A stretch of DNA of 64,000 nt from contig CM055273.1 in assembly GCA_029237695.1 (NCBI GenBank), positions 55,107,968-55,171,967 on the forward strand. The letters run 5' to 3'. Both the position numbers and the translations under genes were made by a program. Positions 21,460-32,534 of this stretch are shown in pieces; positions within the stretch are counted from its first letter, which is position 1, and each line of letters starts with the position of its first letter. The stretch comes from Conchocele bisecta. Its lineage: Eukaryota; Mollusca; Bivalvia; Lucinida; Thyasiridae. The notes under the pieces were generated by a model. That model was not told the DNA's origin and did not search any database. It saw only the letters and a program-made list of their open reading frames with translations.

Positions 21460-21832
21460 TACAGCCGAACCTCCCCGAACGGCCACCTCTCTACAACAAC
21501 ACCCTCTCTGTAACAGCCGCTATTTTATATCCCAAATGGATGATTTCCTCTATATATAACCCTTAGACTGCTGAGCACGAACATTTTCGTCTGCTGTTGC
21601 TTTGCCTTCTTTCAATAAAAACATGTTTGGACAGCACTTTAGAATCATTTCCATTGGAAATGATTCTAAAATGCTGTTAATGCATGTATTTGATGAGAAT
21701 TATCGAAGAAAATAAATAAACAACAGACGATAAAATTAAATTCAGCGTTAACCTCCCTACAACAGCCTCCTCTCTACAACAGCCAGTTTTGCGTCTTACC
21801 ATGAGTGGCTGTTGTAGAGAGGTTGCACTGTA
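21460..21832 (-). mobile_element. pogo-B MITE with empty site in copy 2
   Basis: TACAGCCGAACCTCCCCGAA to GAGGTTGCACTGTA. Copy 2 reads AAATAAGTACCAAACAG (39557-39573) with one TA where copy 1 has TA on both sides of the element. This shows the TA target duplication. Confidence 0.88.
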
Positions 21833-21989
21833 CCAAACAGTGAACTTATTCCGCCATATTTGTACATATAGCTTTCTAGAAGTGTTTTTAAAAGCCTACC
21901 CTCCGTACCTAGTTTTTTCCGGACCGTTTCCCGCACAACATGTTTGTTTGTATACATGTATGCCTTAACAGAGTGTCCCAAGCTAGTTC

Positions 21990-22345
21990 ATCAGGCAAGG
22001 CTAGGAAACGCGTAGGAATTCCTCGGCGAGCCGAGGAATTCCTACCGTTTCCGAGCCGAGCCTGATAATCCAGATATCAAAGTACACTATCATGGTATTC
22101 TATATATCAGGTGACATTCTTTGCCAGCGTGTTATATATATATATGACATGGTTTTCGTTGAAAGAAGCGGGCTTGTTACCTTACGTTGCGTCATTGCAC
22201 GGATGTCAAACGTCATGTGACGCCGTTCCACCAATGAAACGTCAGTTTTAAATTCGTTGTGACCCGGATGTTCATATCTATTCACTGTAGGATACGACAA
22301 TGTGTTATCTGTAGGCGTGTATTTGGTCAATGTCTGGCGAGATAA
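21990..22345. mobile_element. F2 foldback element with arm
   Basis: CAGGCAAGGCTAGGAAACGC / CGTTTCCGAGCCGAGCCTGA, with the central GGAATTCCTCGGCGAGCCGAGGAATTCC split over 22016-22043. The right arm has AACGTCATGTGACGCC. It corresponds to 39745-40120. Confidence 0.65.
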
Positions 22346-23065
22346 GTGGTTGGTTGGCACAACGACATGTTGTGGCCAAAACCACAGGTTCTTGAAGAAC
22401 GGTTCATATTTCGGTGCTTTATGCGTTATTTCGGTATAGTGGTGGTTTAGGTGCATTGATACCAATATACAATTTACGTCAGCTCCCGCGAATTAATCGT
22501 ATAAGTACGGTAATTAAAGGGTCCCGAAAGTTCGGAACGGTCATTGTGTACTTAATTGACGATTTCTATCGTGTGTAATGATTGTATTAGTAGTTGCACA
22601 ATACTATGTAAATTATCCAAAAACAACGAAATCCACCCAAATCTACCCACGATCCACCCAAATAGCCATATATGACACCAACATACTGACGATCTGTTCA
22701 AATACCTGTGGCCAAAACAGGTGCTAGCACAAATGCCATAAGAAACGTTGATGCATTCGCAGTTACAAACCAGGGGTGCGTTTCACTAAACATCATACTA
22801 CTTAAATGTTCGTAAGTGCAAAATTAAGATACTCTGTAAATTTCACATTAAAGGTACATGCCCACGCAGTAGGCACAAAATGTTCTTTATAAGAATTAAA
22901 TAAGTGTATAATTATATCACTATTCCACCAGTTCTAAAAATTACTAGTGCCCGCTATACAAATATAATCATTTATTAATTATCAATTTACTGTTAGCGAC
23001 GCGCGGCGGTAACAGTCTATTTTGATAATGTGCAGGGACGACGACTTTCACATCACGGCTTGCGG

Positions 23066-23096
23066 TGCGCATGCGCAGTATACTACGCGCGCCAAT
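23066..23096 (+). promoter_or_regulatory. Promoter-like motifs inside the T1 element
   Basis: TGCGCATGCGCA (23066-23077) is a full NRF-1 palindrome, and GCCAATAGG follows at about 23091, 40-60 bp before the ATG at 23129. It could be the parent transposon's own promoter. The motifs are seen; function is inferred. Confidence 0.4.
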
Positions 23097-23128
23097 AGGC
23101 TTCCCATTATGCAAACAAGAATATCAAC

Positions 23129-23275
23129 ATGTCGAAACGTCCAGGACGGAAATTGTATGAAACGGCGTCGTCCAAAAAAGAGTCGAAATGTCTGAGGGAC
23201 ATGCAGTACAGAGAGAGAGAGTGGTTAATATTGGCGACCAGATCACCAAATGGAAAGAGTTACGTGGAGATTTAG
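23129..23275 (+). pseudogene. 48-codon open frame, possible 5' remnant of a transposon gene
   Basis: The encoded peptide starts MSKRPGRKLYETASSKKESK and is basic, then reads REREWLILATRSPNG before a TAG. It stands just after the promoter-like block and ends abruptly where the short-element sequence resumes, as an internally deleted DNA transposon would. I recognise no domain. It could equally be chance. Confidence 0.25.
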
Positions 23276-23599
23276 ATTTGGACTCGAATAGAGATTTTTC
23301 TTCTCAACTTTCGATACTTCACTGCGCATGTCAAAGATGTGATATGATTGACCGTGTCACGTGACGCGTGTTGGTAAAAATAGCAAGAGGTTGGAAAATA
23401 CCCTTTCTGGTCGTGGCATATAAAATGCGATTTAACACCAATTAACACGCGCCGTAATTAAAAATAACTCGTTAGTGGGTAGACAAATGGCTCATATAAG
23501 GCATGACATAAAATGAAAAGTAGTAGTACAGTGTAACCTGCTGCGTGGGCATGTACCTTTAACAATGTTTTCTTATAAACAATTATTGGATTTACATGT

Positions 23600-23740
23600 A
23601 TTGAGCGTGGGCTGCATATGCTGTATAACATATTGCTGTATCGAAGTGAAAACTGACGTTACATTGGTCGGATGACGTCACGTGACGTTACATAATGACG
23701 TCAGTGTAATGATGTCACGGAAACATGTCTTGGTCATTTA
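23600..23740. mobile_element. F2 arm remnant with CRE/E-box block
   Basis: AACATATTGCTGTATCGAAG through GATGACGTCACGTGACGTTA matches 44375-44475. Here it is directly joined to a broken K1 and a pogo-A spacer, so copy 1 carries a rearranged short version of what copy 2 holds over 41-48 kb. Confidence 0.55.
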
Positions 23741-23884
23741 TCTCAGGTGATAGTGTCTGTTCGTGATCGCATATCACACAACTATGTGTCAGAATGATCA
23801 AATGCCTGATTTACAATGAAGCCTCTCTAAGCCGGACAACCTGGGGACCTCCCAGGGTGTCCGGTTTAGAGAGGTTTCACTATA
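23740..23884. mobile_element. pogo-A composite, left terminus missing
   Basis: Spacer (CATTTATCTCAGGTGATAGT) plus the hairpin CCGGACAACCTGGGGACCTC / GTGTCCGGTTTAGAGAGG. It matches 47840-47998. Confidence 0.65.
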
Positions 23885-24151
23885 TTACATTCAATTTGTC
23901 AATTTTAAACGATAGCATGTCGTTTTTATGGTGTGGCAACTGATAGTGGACTATGCTATAATTATGCTATTATAAACAACGTTTTGTGTCGGAAAGTGGG
24001 TGTTTGATGGAATCGTTTATCGGTAGTTTGCTAACCAATTAACTATCCATAATTAATATATTGTACAAATATTTCAGATACATGAGTCTTCAATTTATGG
24101 ATGACGAATATCGATATCACGCGGTCTCCGGGACTCCTCGCTGACAACCGA

Positions 24152-24223
24152 TGACGTCATGTCCACATGATCATGAAACTGCCCCATTGAAGAAAAAAGG
24201 TGAAGCGCATAGCAGCTATAAAA
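24152..24223 (+). promoter_or_regulatory. Candidate core promoter of gene B: CRE and TATA box
   Basis: TGACGTCA at 24152-24159 and TATAAAA at 24217-24223, about 258 bp upstream of the ATG. Both motifs and their spacing (57 bp between them) are conserved in gene C (48274-48281 and 48339-48345). A TATA box here predicts a start near 24245-24255 and a 5' UTR of roughly 230 bp, if no upstream intron exists. Confidence 0.5.
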
Positions 24224-24480
24224 CAATACTTAACGATGCGTGTAGCTGCTCAAATATTCAAGTGTCAAATATATGAATGGATGGATTGTGGATGGCATGT
24301 AATGCGACAAACATATAATGTAATTGAAGGGCTCATGGAAAGAAGTGGGCGAACTCCATGAGGCTGTTACCCACCATATTCAACTAACTTCGTCAATTGT
24401 TTTACCAATATACATTGATATAGTATTCGTAAATGTATAGTGAATTTTCTATGTGACAGTGCAACGTAAGTATTCCAGTC

Positions 24481-27400
24481 ATGGATGCCATCAACAGACT
24501 CGTCTTGTGTTTGGCAGTTTTGCTCTTGGGGATTTCGTACGCTTCATCCCAAACACTCACCCAGGCGAAAACGTTAATGACGGATATGCTGACTGGTTAC
24601 GATCGGCGGCATCGGCCGATCGTGGACCAGTCTCAGCCAATGAACATCAACGTCTCATTCGACTTGGTCGCCATACAAGACTTCGACGAAGTCGATGAGA
24701 AATTCTCCGTGGTTGGACTCGTTTACATGCAATGGATTGACGAGGAAATCAAGTGGAACCCGGCTTCGTACGGAGGTGTATTCTCGCAGATGTTCAAGAT
24801 AGCGGATATCTGGTACCCGATTCTGATTCTGGGAAATCCCTACACGGATATTAAAGATATTGGAGATACGGATTGGATGACGGTCAGGTACTATTTCAAT
24901 GGGCATGCCGTATTCGCCCCTGGTGCGATGTTTAAGTCTACATGCAGCGTCGACGTCACATACTACCCGTTTGATACACAGGTAATACAGTGTAACCTCT
25001 CACACACGGACACCCAGGGGACGCCATTGTGTTCAATTTAGATGGGTTGCATTGCATTGTCATTTCATTTTCATGACTGTTCATGATTGAAAATGACAAA
25101 ATTTATCCATGGAATGTTTAATTGCAGTAGAACCTCTCTAAACTGGACACCCTGGGAACCTCTCATTGTGGCCGGTGTAGAGAGGTTCCACTGTATAATG
25201 AATTGCATCGGCTATTAACAACTTACCTCCCATGCGAGTACCCGAACCAAGTATCCATTATTACATTCAATGTTGTATTTTGATTTCGTCACCCATATAC
25301 AGATAGTGAAATTACATTTTCAGAAAGAGTGTTGAAGATATACATCTATTCAGCCGTTGTCAGTACGCAACGATTCCTCTCGCGACGATAAAAATGCATA
25401 TGGAATTTGGTTACGATCCGTCAAGTAGAACAGGGGTACGCGTGGTCGAGGATACATAAAGTGAAAATACAGAATGATAAATAGAGGATCTCAAACGAGT
25501 TTCCATTTGATATGATATTTACGAAACGAGTCACGCACAATGTATGCATAAAATTGCTCATATCAAAAAAAGCTCATATCAAAGGGAAACGAGTTTGAGA
25601 TTTTGTTTATCACATGACTTCATCAGTCAAAGAGCAAACAACAATACTTTTCAGCGATACATATATATGCTTGATGCCCGTATTGTGATTATATAATGTC
25701 TACAGCAGATGATGGCATGCTAAAACAAAGTAGGTTTAACTATTTCCCACCCACTGAATTTACAATGGCCATTTTGCATGTAATACTTTTCTTACTTTAT
25801 ACGCTGCCAGATACTTATGAAAGGTTCATATGAACGTGTAGCTACCTGTATATTAGCTACCCACACACATTTCAGATACATAATGCATGTCTGTTCATCT
25901 TTGTATACGTCCATTTCATATTTATGCAGCCATGACAATTACCATAATTACTATGTTGTGTATTCCAATATGAACATCTCTGATGCATATAAGTATTACT
26001 TGCAGCTGTTGGCAGGCATGGAAACACCATTAAGTAAAATAAATAAATATAATTATTACTGTCAATAGTATAGGTACTAATTTGCACATTTGATATAGAA
26101 ATATATACCTTTTCTACCATGCATGAATGAATGAATTGTAGCACATATTACTCCATGTATGACACAGTAAATACTAAAATACAGAACATTAGATAGCTGA
26201 AAATAATACGAGCAAGCTCAGCTGGAATAAAACTGGACAAATACATTGTTTGTACACTTTCAAGATAACAGCCATGCAAGTAAATTAGTTTGTTTGACAT
26301 TAGGTAGTATAACCGATTAAACTGGATATGTATATCCCGGTTCCACATAAATGTGCACACTATTTATCACGCATTCCAATGATATTCCCTCAAACCATCT
26401 CGAGTCATCAGCAGGAAGAAGAAATGTGTAGTTGGCAAATGTACTTGTAAAACCATGTACTAGATATAATGTATAACTTGTATGACTACTGAAATACACT
26501 ATGTATCATAACAGAACGTGTGTGTTCCAAGGTGTATGTTCGTCATCCATTAACAGCGTAAGTGCACACCAGTGTATGCATCATGGTCATTGCCTAATAC
26601 ATTCAGGTATATTGCTCCAATAGTGTACAATCTCATTTGATAGGCACCCATTACACTATTGTATTTTGTAAGTGAGACATTATAAGTTAATATTGAACCA
26701 TGATTTCATAATAGTGACAATTGATAACCTGTAAGGTTGATGTACCATTCATAATGTTCATATAAACAAAGAAATCGAAGGTGCATAATCTATCTAAAAG
26801 CATGCATATGCTCTTCAAAATATATCCACTATATTCATATAGCTGCTATGTACGCATACATCAACTATTTTGTCGAACCTGTTTTGAACATTCAGTGTTC
26901 TTAATTGTAGCACATGTGTTACTCTACACCTGTTGTGTCAAATTATCAAAGACCAAAAATGACGTAGGTTTGTAATCAACTTGTAATAGTTCAGATTGGC
27001 ATATGCCTGCATAGCATTCGGATAACATCATTATTACAAATTTCAAATATACAAACTTCAATGTAGTTTTGCAGTTCTGTTCCAAAATGAATATTTGACA
27101 AATGTGGCTAAAAGACTTCTGAAAAGATGTACTATATGACCTGCAAGTTCGTGTATATAATTATATAACTATATATACAAGCCATTATTAGTATGTACGT
27201 AATCTGAAAAAGCCATTCCGGGGTATTCAAACATCAATCTAGTCCAGTTTAAGAAATATGCATATCTGACCTACATGCACATAACTACAAAATACAACAG
27301 GAGACACTATTTAGTGGAATTGTTATTCCAAAGATGATCCAGATGGAAACTCATATATCAATTGGACAATACTATTACACAAAGGATGTGCCCATTTTTA

Positions 27401-30400
27401 CCAAAATCCCTGAATTTATCAATTTACAGCAGTCAACTTATTTCTATTACACTCGCTCATGTGTTACCACGTGTAGCCACACTCACTCGAAGGACCATCA
27501 AGCTGCGCATACATCCCCATAAATGATAAACGTCTCTCCACAACACATTATGCAATGTATCGAAATGTTCATCTAAACAATATCACAGAGCCTTGGATTT
27601 TACTATAATGTCCACATGATATTCTAATTATTTACGCAGGCGGTCGGAATAAGGTTTGTGGAAGGCGTTTTGTGCCGCATTGTACATCAGGTTGTGTATT
27701 TTGCTGGCGCTTTGGTGTCATCGGAATATGTATTTCTCTATTTGACAACAGGTCATGTCATTCCAATGACCATGTGTACATTTATTTCCTGAATGCAGAA
27801 TTATATTTACCTGTCTAGCATATACACACTGCACATAGTTTGTAGCTAATATACGTGTCTTTGCGACATACATGTACATACATATACCCATATGTGGCAT
27901 TGAATATACGTAACAATCCCTATGGTTGTCTTTCACATATATTACACCCCCCCCCCCCGATGAACAATCATATTCCATTAATATAGCAACCAGAGACATG
28001 TATTCGAGTATATGTCATGGGTTAGCACATTTTGGTGTCACCGCATGATGCGGGACCCTCACGATACGGGTATTATCAACTGTTTTAAGAAATCGGTATT
28101 AAAAGTGTATAGATCCGTAAATATCACCTCCTAATTGAAAAAAAAAACGCGCTCATGTTGATGGTCATCTTGAAACTGACAGTCATGGTGACACTGTATA
28201 TGATTAAGTTATGAGTGTATTAGTTTCATTAATGTTTAATTAGAAACATAAATACAGCACATGTCGTGTTTAATGTCGAACTGATTACACCAGAGGCTGC
28301 ATGAATTATATATCGTTACTATGTTCGGTTTTAATTCAAATTATTGGCACATGTGAATACATATGTGGGAGAAAGCCATGCATATTTGCAATAAGCATAC
28401 CCATGCCATTCATCATACCATAATACATACTGCCTTAGCCAATGATCATCATGCTCGCTTAATTGTGAGAAGTGTGCTCGTTACCAATCACATTAACTAG
28501 ACAGCCCAATAATAGCATTATATTCCTTGTCAATAGTCAATCCATTTTGGAAACACTTTGAAACATTTCTTTTCATTTGGCGGCCATTTTGAAAATATAA
28601 TCATAGCATTGTATACCTATATTTTATCACATGATTTGATTTATATATCAAACTGGTATACATGTAATATGTACATGAAATGGTGTTTATAACAACTCCA
28701 TATAGTAAAGAATATAACAAAACAAGAACATTTTGGCGGCCATTTCGACTTTTCTGGCAATTGTGGAAGGATATTGCATCACTATCTCCTGTATTTTTCA
28801 TTTATTTGTGAGGGAAAGTAATGTACATGTGTTTCAACTTTATGAAGGTCTGTATTCGCAGAAAAATCTTGTAATCTATTTTGGCAGCCATTTTGGAATA
28901 TATTGCCATTCGTTGATGTAATTAAATGTAATATGTATTCTAAATCATTTTTCATTCAAATTGTGACTTAATTATAGCAATTTACCAGGTTAATAGTGGT
29001 CAGACTGAAAGTTAACAGTCCTTAATAAAACAATATTATAATGTTTGGCGGCCATCTTGGAAAATGACCGCCATTTGTTCATCCATCGGCTTTTTAAGCG
29101 CATACAACCAGGTTTGATAGACAATAGGCTACTGAATCTGAAAATAATACTCACCAAAAGTCCCACATGGGGGAGGGAGGTTATTGCTGGCTAAAGGTCT
29201 AATCTGCGTAATCTCAATACATACGTTTTAAAATTTACAATAGTTTTCATAAATAAAGTGAAACGTTGACACAAGTTTCAGAGTACATGCGAAACATACT
29301 TCCGCATGTACTCTGAACATTTTGTCAACTTTTGACGCCATTTACGTAAAATATTGTAAATTTTGTAAACGTATTTAATGAAATTACGCAGATGTCCGAA
29401 GTACAAAATCACATGGCGTATCTCATATGTTATCCTGAATTGTATCAATATGCTTGCTTGTATCATGAGCTGTTGTCATATACTGAACAACGCCAATGTC
29501 CATGCCTTAAGTGACATGAACTGTCAATAGGCCGTTAAACACCAATAAATCAAATCAAAGCAACAATGCCACTGTATAAAACTACTTGTGATGTGCCTTC
29601 ATTCGTATCCGTCTCCATTAATGAAATGAAAAGGAATATTATTAAAACATAACACAATATTTGCCTCATTTTCTAATTGATGACAGCACATTATACAATA
29701 TTTACATAATTAAAATCATTATGCCATTTGTGAATAGGACATGAGCAATGCGGATATGGCATTTTAGAGCAGTGTAGAAACATATCAGCCTGCAGAGACT
29801 GATCTGTGTCTACACCGTTCGTCATCCTGTCAGTGAAACACCCATCATGATTCTGGGAAACAATATAAACAGTATAGATCCGTGTCAGGCTGCTGGAGTT
29901 CGCCACGGCCAGTCGGGTTTTGGTTCTCGGAAGTATGAAAATTACTTTCCAAATTACTTTCAAGCCGTCTCATCAGGATCTGCACTGTTTGCATAAACCG
30001 CTATAGCTGGCTTTTGGGTTCAAAGGGTTAAACGTGTATCCCAATCACAACCATATTTGACGTGTCATCGCTTTTATTTCGCAGGAGTGTGACCTACTTC
30101 TACTACCGTGGGGATATTCCAGCCAGGAAATCACGCTGACGGTGGAACACGAAAAGGCGTTGCTCAACTATTTCTCGGAGAACGGCGAATGGAACCTTGT
30201 CGATTCATCCGTCACCGTTGATGCATCCGTTATACTCAAGATCACGTTTAAGATCGAGCGGAAGCCCATGTTTCTGTTGGTGAACGTGATATTGCCCATA
30301 CTATTCATGGCCGTGATCAACATACTGGTATTTTTCCTTCCCGCAGAGAGCGGAGAGCGAGTTTCATACGCAGTTACAGTTCTTTTGGCGTTAGCCGTGT

Positions 30401-30846
30401 TTTTGACCCTCGTTGGCGATAACCTTCCAAAGACGTCCACACCGATGGCCATTTTGAGTTACTATTTAATGTCAACGCTTGTCATCAGCGTGTTGATGTG
30501 CGTTATAACGATTTTGAATTTGAATTTATATTTCCGAAAAGGTGATGTACCGGTACCTCGGTGGTGCGTTTTTATCACGACTAAACTTAAATGCACGTGC
30601 CGAAGAAAGTCTGGACCGCCAAAACGCTCAGTTAGTCCGCTTCGTCTCGAGGACATGGATGCTGGTGAGAAGACGGCAGGTCTTTATTTGAAGGATAACA
30701 GGAAGGAGGAGAAGACCGATGAGGAAGTCCCTGTCACGTGGCAGGAAGTGGGCAGGGCTGTGGATAAAATTTGCATCGTGGCCTTCTCATTGGGTCTTAT
30801 TATTGTAAACACTGTGTTTCTATCGATCATGGTAAATAATAAGTAA
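24481..30846 (+). CDS. Gene B: nAChR-like Cys-loop channel subunit, join(24481..24981,30085..30846), 420 aa
   Basis: A subunit of a pentameric cation channel at the cell surface. Signal peptide 1-23 (cut near ASS/QTL); sequon N57-V-S; loop D region YMQWIDEEIKW at 82-92; Cys-loop C155-C169 (core YYPFDTQ); the loop B Trp position is W176 in PWGY. M1 is about 230-252, M2 about 259-279 (E258, 9' Leu, D279), M3 about 287-312, the loop 313-385 has a Cys- and Arg-rich patch (CTCRRK), and M4 about 396-416. The donor is CAG/GTAATA after 24981 and the acceptor TTTCGCAG/GAG at 30085, phase 0, giving DTQ-EC. Loop C (198-215) is short, with no Cys pair. The gene lies in duplication copy 1. Its 3' flank includes a SINE-like tail with ATTAAA near 31109, a possible poly(A) signal. 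Gene C is a near copy. The family is clear; the ligand and partners are unknown. Confidence 0.93.
24986..25056. mobile_element. pogo-A MITE abutting the gene B splice donor
   Basis: TACAGTGTAACCTCTCACAC to TTTAGATGGGTTGCATTGCA. It begins at intron base 5, so donor position +5 onwards is transposon sequence (GTAA/TACAG). The orthologous insertion is in gene C at 49112-49181, so it predates the duplication. Confidence 0.7.
25124..25195. mobile_element. pogo-A hairpin MITE
   Basis: GCAGTAGAACCTCTCTAAAC to GTAGAGAGGTTCCACTGTA. Shared with gene C at 49244-49316. Confidence 0.7.
28440..29150. repeat. Intron block specific to gene B with spaced GCCATNTTG motifs
   Basis: GGCGGCCATTTTG at 28579, GGCGGCCATTTCG at 28735, GGCAGCCATTTTG at 28883 and GGCGGCCATCTTG at 29047: four degenerate units about 150-165 bp apart. 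Gene C jumps from TTTTCATTTGGC straight to TACTGAATCTGAAAAT (near 54190), so the block was deleted there or gained here. Confidence 0.65.
29190..29420. mobile_element. P1 palindromic MITE
   Basis: The central palindrome AGAGTACATGCGAAACATACTTCCGCATGTACTCT (as two arms) and the right arm GATGTCCGAAGTACAAAATC. In gene C (54225-54445) the central hairpin is reduced to AGAGTACATGCATGTACTCT, a deletion between the arms. Confidence 0.75.
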
Positions 30847-30879
30847 CCATTGTTTAAAGTAGCACGTTAAAGTAAAGTG

Positions 30880-31125
30880 CTACTTGAATACGGGGTCATT
30901 GAAAAGTATAATTTTGGTTCTGGTGAGGACCTGCCACCAGGTCATGTTATTCTAATTTCAGGGCTTATTTTTTTTTTCTGTAAATATTCAGTTCTGACTT
31001 TGGGATTTTCGGAATTTTCCACCCATCACAACAGGCGAAATACGGTATTCGATCCCTTTAACTTGGTCTAAAATGACCTGAACTGTTGACATGCAGTTAA
31101 ACACCATTAAATCGAATCAAATCTG
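30880..31125 (+). mobile_element. SINE-like 3' segment in gene B 3' flank
   Basis: CTGGTGAGGACCTGCCACCA, GGTCATGTTATTCTAATTTC, then TTAAACACCATTAAATCGAA. The same sequence blocks appear at 57428-57661, 58420-58520 and 59200-59378. The gene C counterpart is at 55965-56203. It starts within about 40 bp of the stop codon, so it likely lies in the transcribed 3' UTR. Confidence 0.55.
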
Positions 31126-31315
31126 GCGATGTGATCTCGGTACCGCGACAGATATCCAGCTAGTCGGCTTGTTCCTGACTGAACGAGCAGTAGCGCTGTT
31201 GGTAGCCATAATACTGGTGCTGCACTCCTCGCACGCGTAATATGGTTCACGTCAACTTAGACGCCGGATTCCTAACGAATTCCCATTCAGATCGATGCAG
31301 AAAATTATTACTGCT

Positions 31316-31385
31316 TAAACACATCTTCGTCTAGTAACCGGCGCAAGATAATTGCGCCGCTTACTAGACGAAAATGTGTTTATTT
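31316..31385. repeat. Inverted-repeat hairpin, AAACACATCTTCGTCTAGTA
   Basis: The arms close on GGCGCAAGATAATTGCGCC. Counterpart at 56388-56452 in copy 2. Confidence 0.65.
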
Positions 31386-31599
31386 GACAGCTCTAAGAAC
31401 AGCTGAATGGTACATTTATCTCGTGCATTTTTCGACGTTTTACTCTCAGCAGTGATACACGCCTCCCCGCCGCTACCAGCCGGTCGCGACACAGCGTCCA
31501 CGTTTTACACCCATCCATGACCAGGTTGATCTCGGTCCGTTCCATATGGACCTTCAGACATGCACGTAGTGTAAGAGTGGATGACATACATGTAAAAGA

Positions 31600-31965
31600 C
31601 ACGTCATGTGATTTTGTACCTCACAACATGTGCGGTATCTCGTGAAAACTACTTATAAAATTCACGATATTTTCGACGTCATTTGTAGAAAACATCAGTT
31701 TCTGTAAATATATTTTATGGAAGAATCGCACATGTTCTTAGGTACAAAATCACATGGCGTTTCTCAATTGGGACACACGTACGCATGTGATTTTGTACCT
31801 TCGGATATCTGAAAATTTCATGAAATATGTTTACAAAATTTAAAATATTTTCCGTAAATGGCGTCAAAGTTTTGACAACTTTTGACATTATTTATGAAAA
31901 ATAGTGTAAATCTTGTAAACGTATTTAATGAAATTACGCAGATAATTGAAGGCACAAAATCACCT
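31600..31965. mobile_element. Two P1 copies
   Basis: TGATTTTGTACCTCACAACA and TGATTTTGTACCTTCGGATA open two successive, partly decayed P1 elements just past the end of duplication copy 1. Confidence 0.55.
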
Positions 31966-32315
31966 ATGTATATATCTTATAAATAGCACGTAGAATAAAG
32001 TCTAAATATATGGAATAAAGGTTTATTTCGTACTGTGGTAATAAATGTGTGATCAAAAATGTTTAAATTTGGCTGTGAGTAAATGTTAATGAACCAAAAA
32101 TCACATATCAGATGTAAATGGAAAATGTTTTCATGATTTAATACATTGTTATTTCTATTATTAGAATGGCGAAACATGACGTTTTCCGCTAGTATGTTGT
32201 CATAACGTCGAGAGCATTCACGTCAGTGTTGTTGAGCGTGCCTGCTGGCGCCAATCAGTCCTTTACGACATGAACATGAGCCAGGAGAAGAGTCCATTAT
32301 ACAAATGGCTTTAAA

Positions 32316-32534
32316 TACATTGAGACCTCTCAAAACCGCACACCCTGGGAGGTCCCCAGGGTGTCCGGTTTAGAGAGGTTTCACTGTAAATCAGGCATTT
32401 GATCATTGTGACACGTAGTTGTGTGATATGCGATCACGACCAGACATTATCACATGAGATAAATGACCGAGAAACTCATGAAAAATAAGATCACAGAAGT
32501 GTTCTTGGTGTTCGGTTTAGAGAGGTTCCATTAT
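32316..32534. mobile_element. pogo-A composite MITE, reverse layout
   Basis: The hairpin comes first (GAGACCTCTCAAAACCGC / GTGTCCGGTTTAGAGAGG), then the spacer, then a single terminus GTTTAGAGAGGTTCCATTATA. Confidence 0.7.

Larger units (their letters stand above)
22852..23558 (+). mobile_element. Long T1 element nested in a K1 MITE, TTAA duplication
   Basis: Inserted into a K1 copy (22784-22847 and 23563-23610) exactly at its CACATTAACAATG. TTAA stands at 22848-22851 and 23559-23562. Ends are AGGTACATGCCCACGCAG and CTGCGTGGGCATGTACCT. It is longer than other T1 copies and carries a GC-rich block with NRF-1 and CCAAT motifs and a 48-codon open frame that the short copies lack. It is probably closer to the autonomous parent. 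Confidence 0.85.
24982..30084 (+). other. Gene B intron (GT-AG, phase 0, 5.1 kb)
   Basis: Holds a degenerate pogo-A MITE starting four bases into the intron (24986-25056), a second pogo-A MITE (25124-25195), a long non-repetitive stretch shared with gene C (25200-28500), a region absent from gene C (about 28440-29150) with repeated GGCGGCCATTTTG, a P1 MITE (29190-29420), a SINE-like tail (about 29500-29575), a G1 hairpin (29745-29850) and half a T2 MITE (29965-30031). No exon-like open frame was found in it. Confidence 0.9.
16789..31620 (+). repeat. Direct tandem duplication, copy 1 (contains gene B)
   Basis: Colinear with 33088-56650. Matching landmarks: T1 MITE (16789 vs 33088), pogo-A (17429 vs 33749), H1 hairpin (18052 vs 34360), ATGTTCGTCACACATGATTG (about 18369 vs 34790), CATGTTGTCGCAATTCCTGG (about 19097 vs 37870), G1 block (19590 vs 38140), F2 (21990 vs 39745), promoter and exon 1 (24100 vs 48220), intron, exon 2, and a 3' flank to about 31600 vs 56640. 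Homology is lost past these ends. Confidence 0.85.

Noticed and set aside
24453..24698. Alternative frame overlapping gene B exon 1 (and 48579-48824 in gene C)
   Set aside because: Conserved only because the twins are near-identical. It lacks a signal or domain, while the overlapping frame encodes the receptor.
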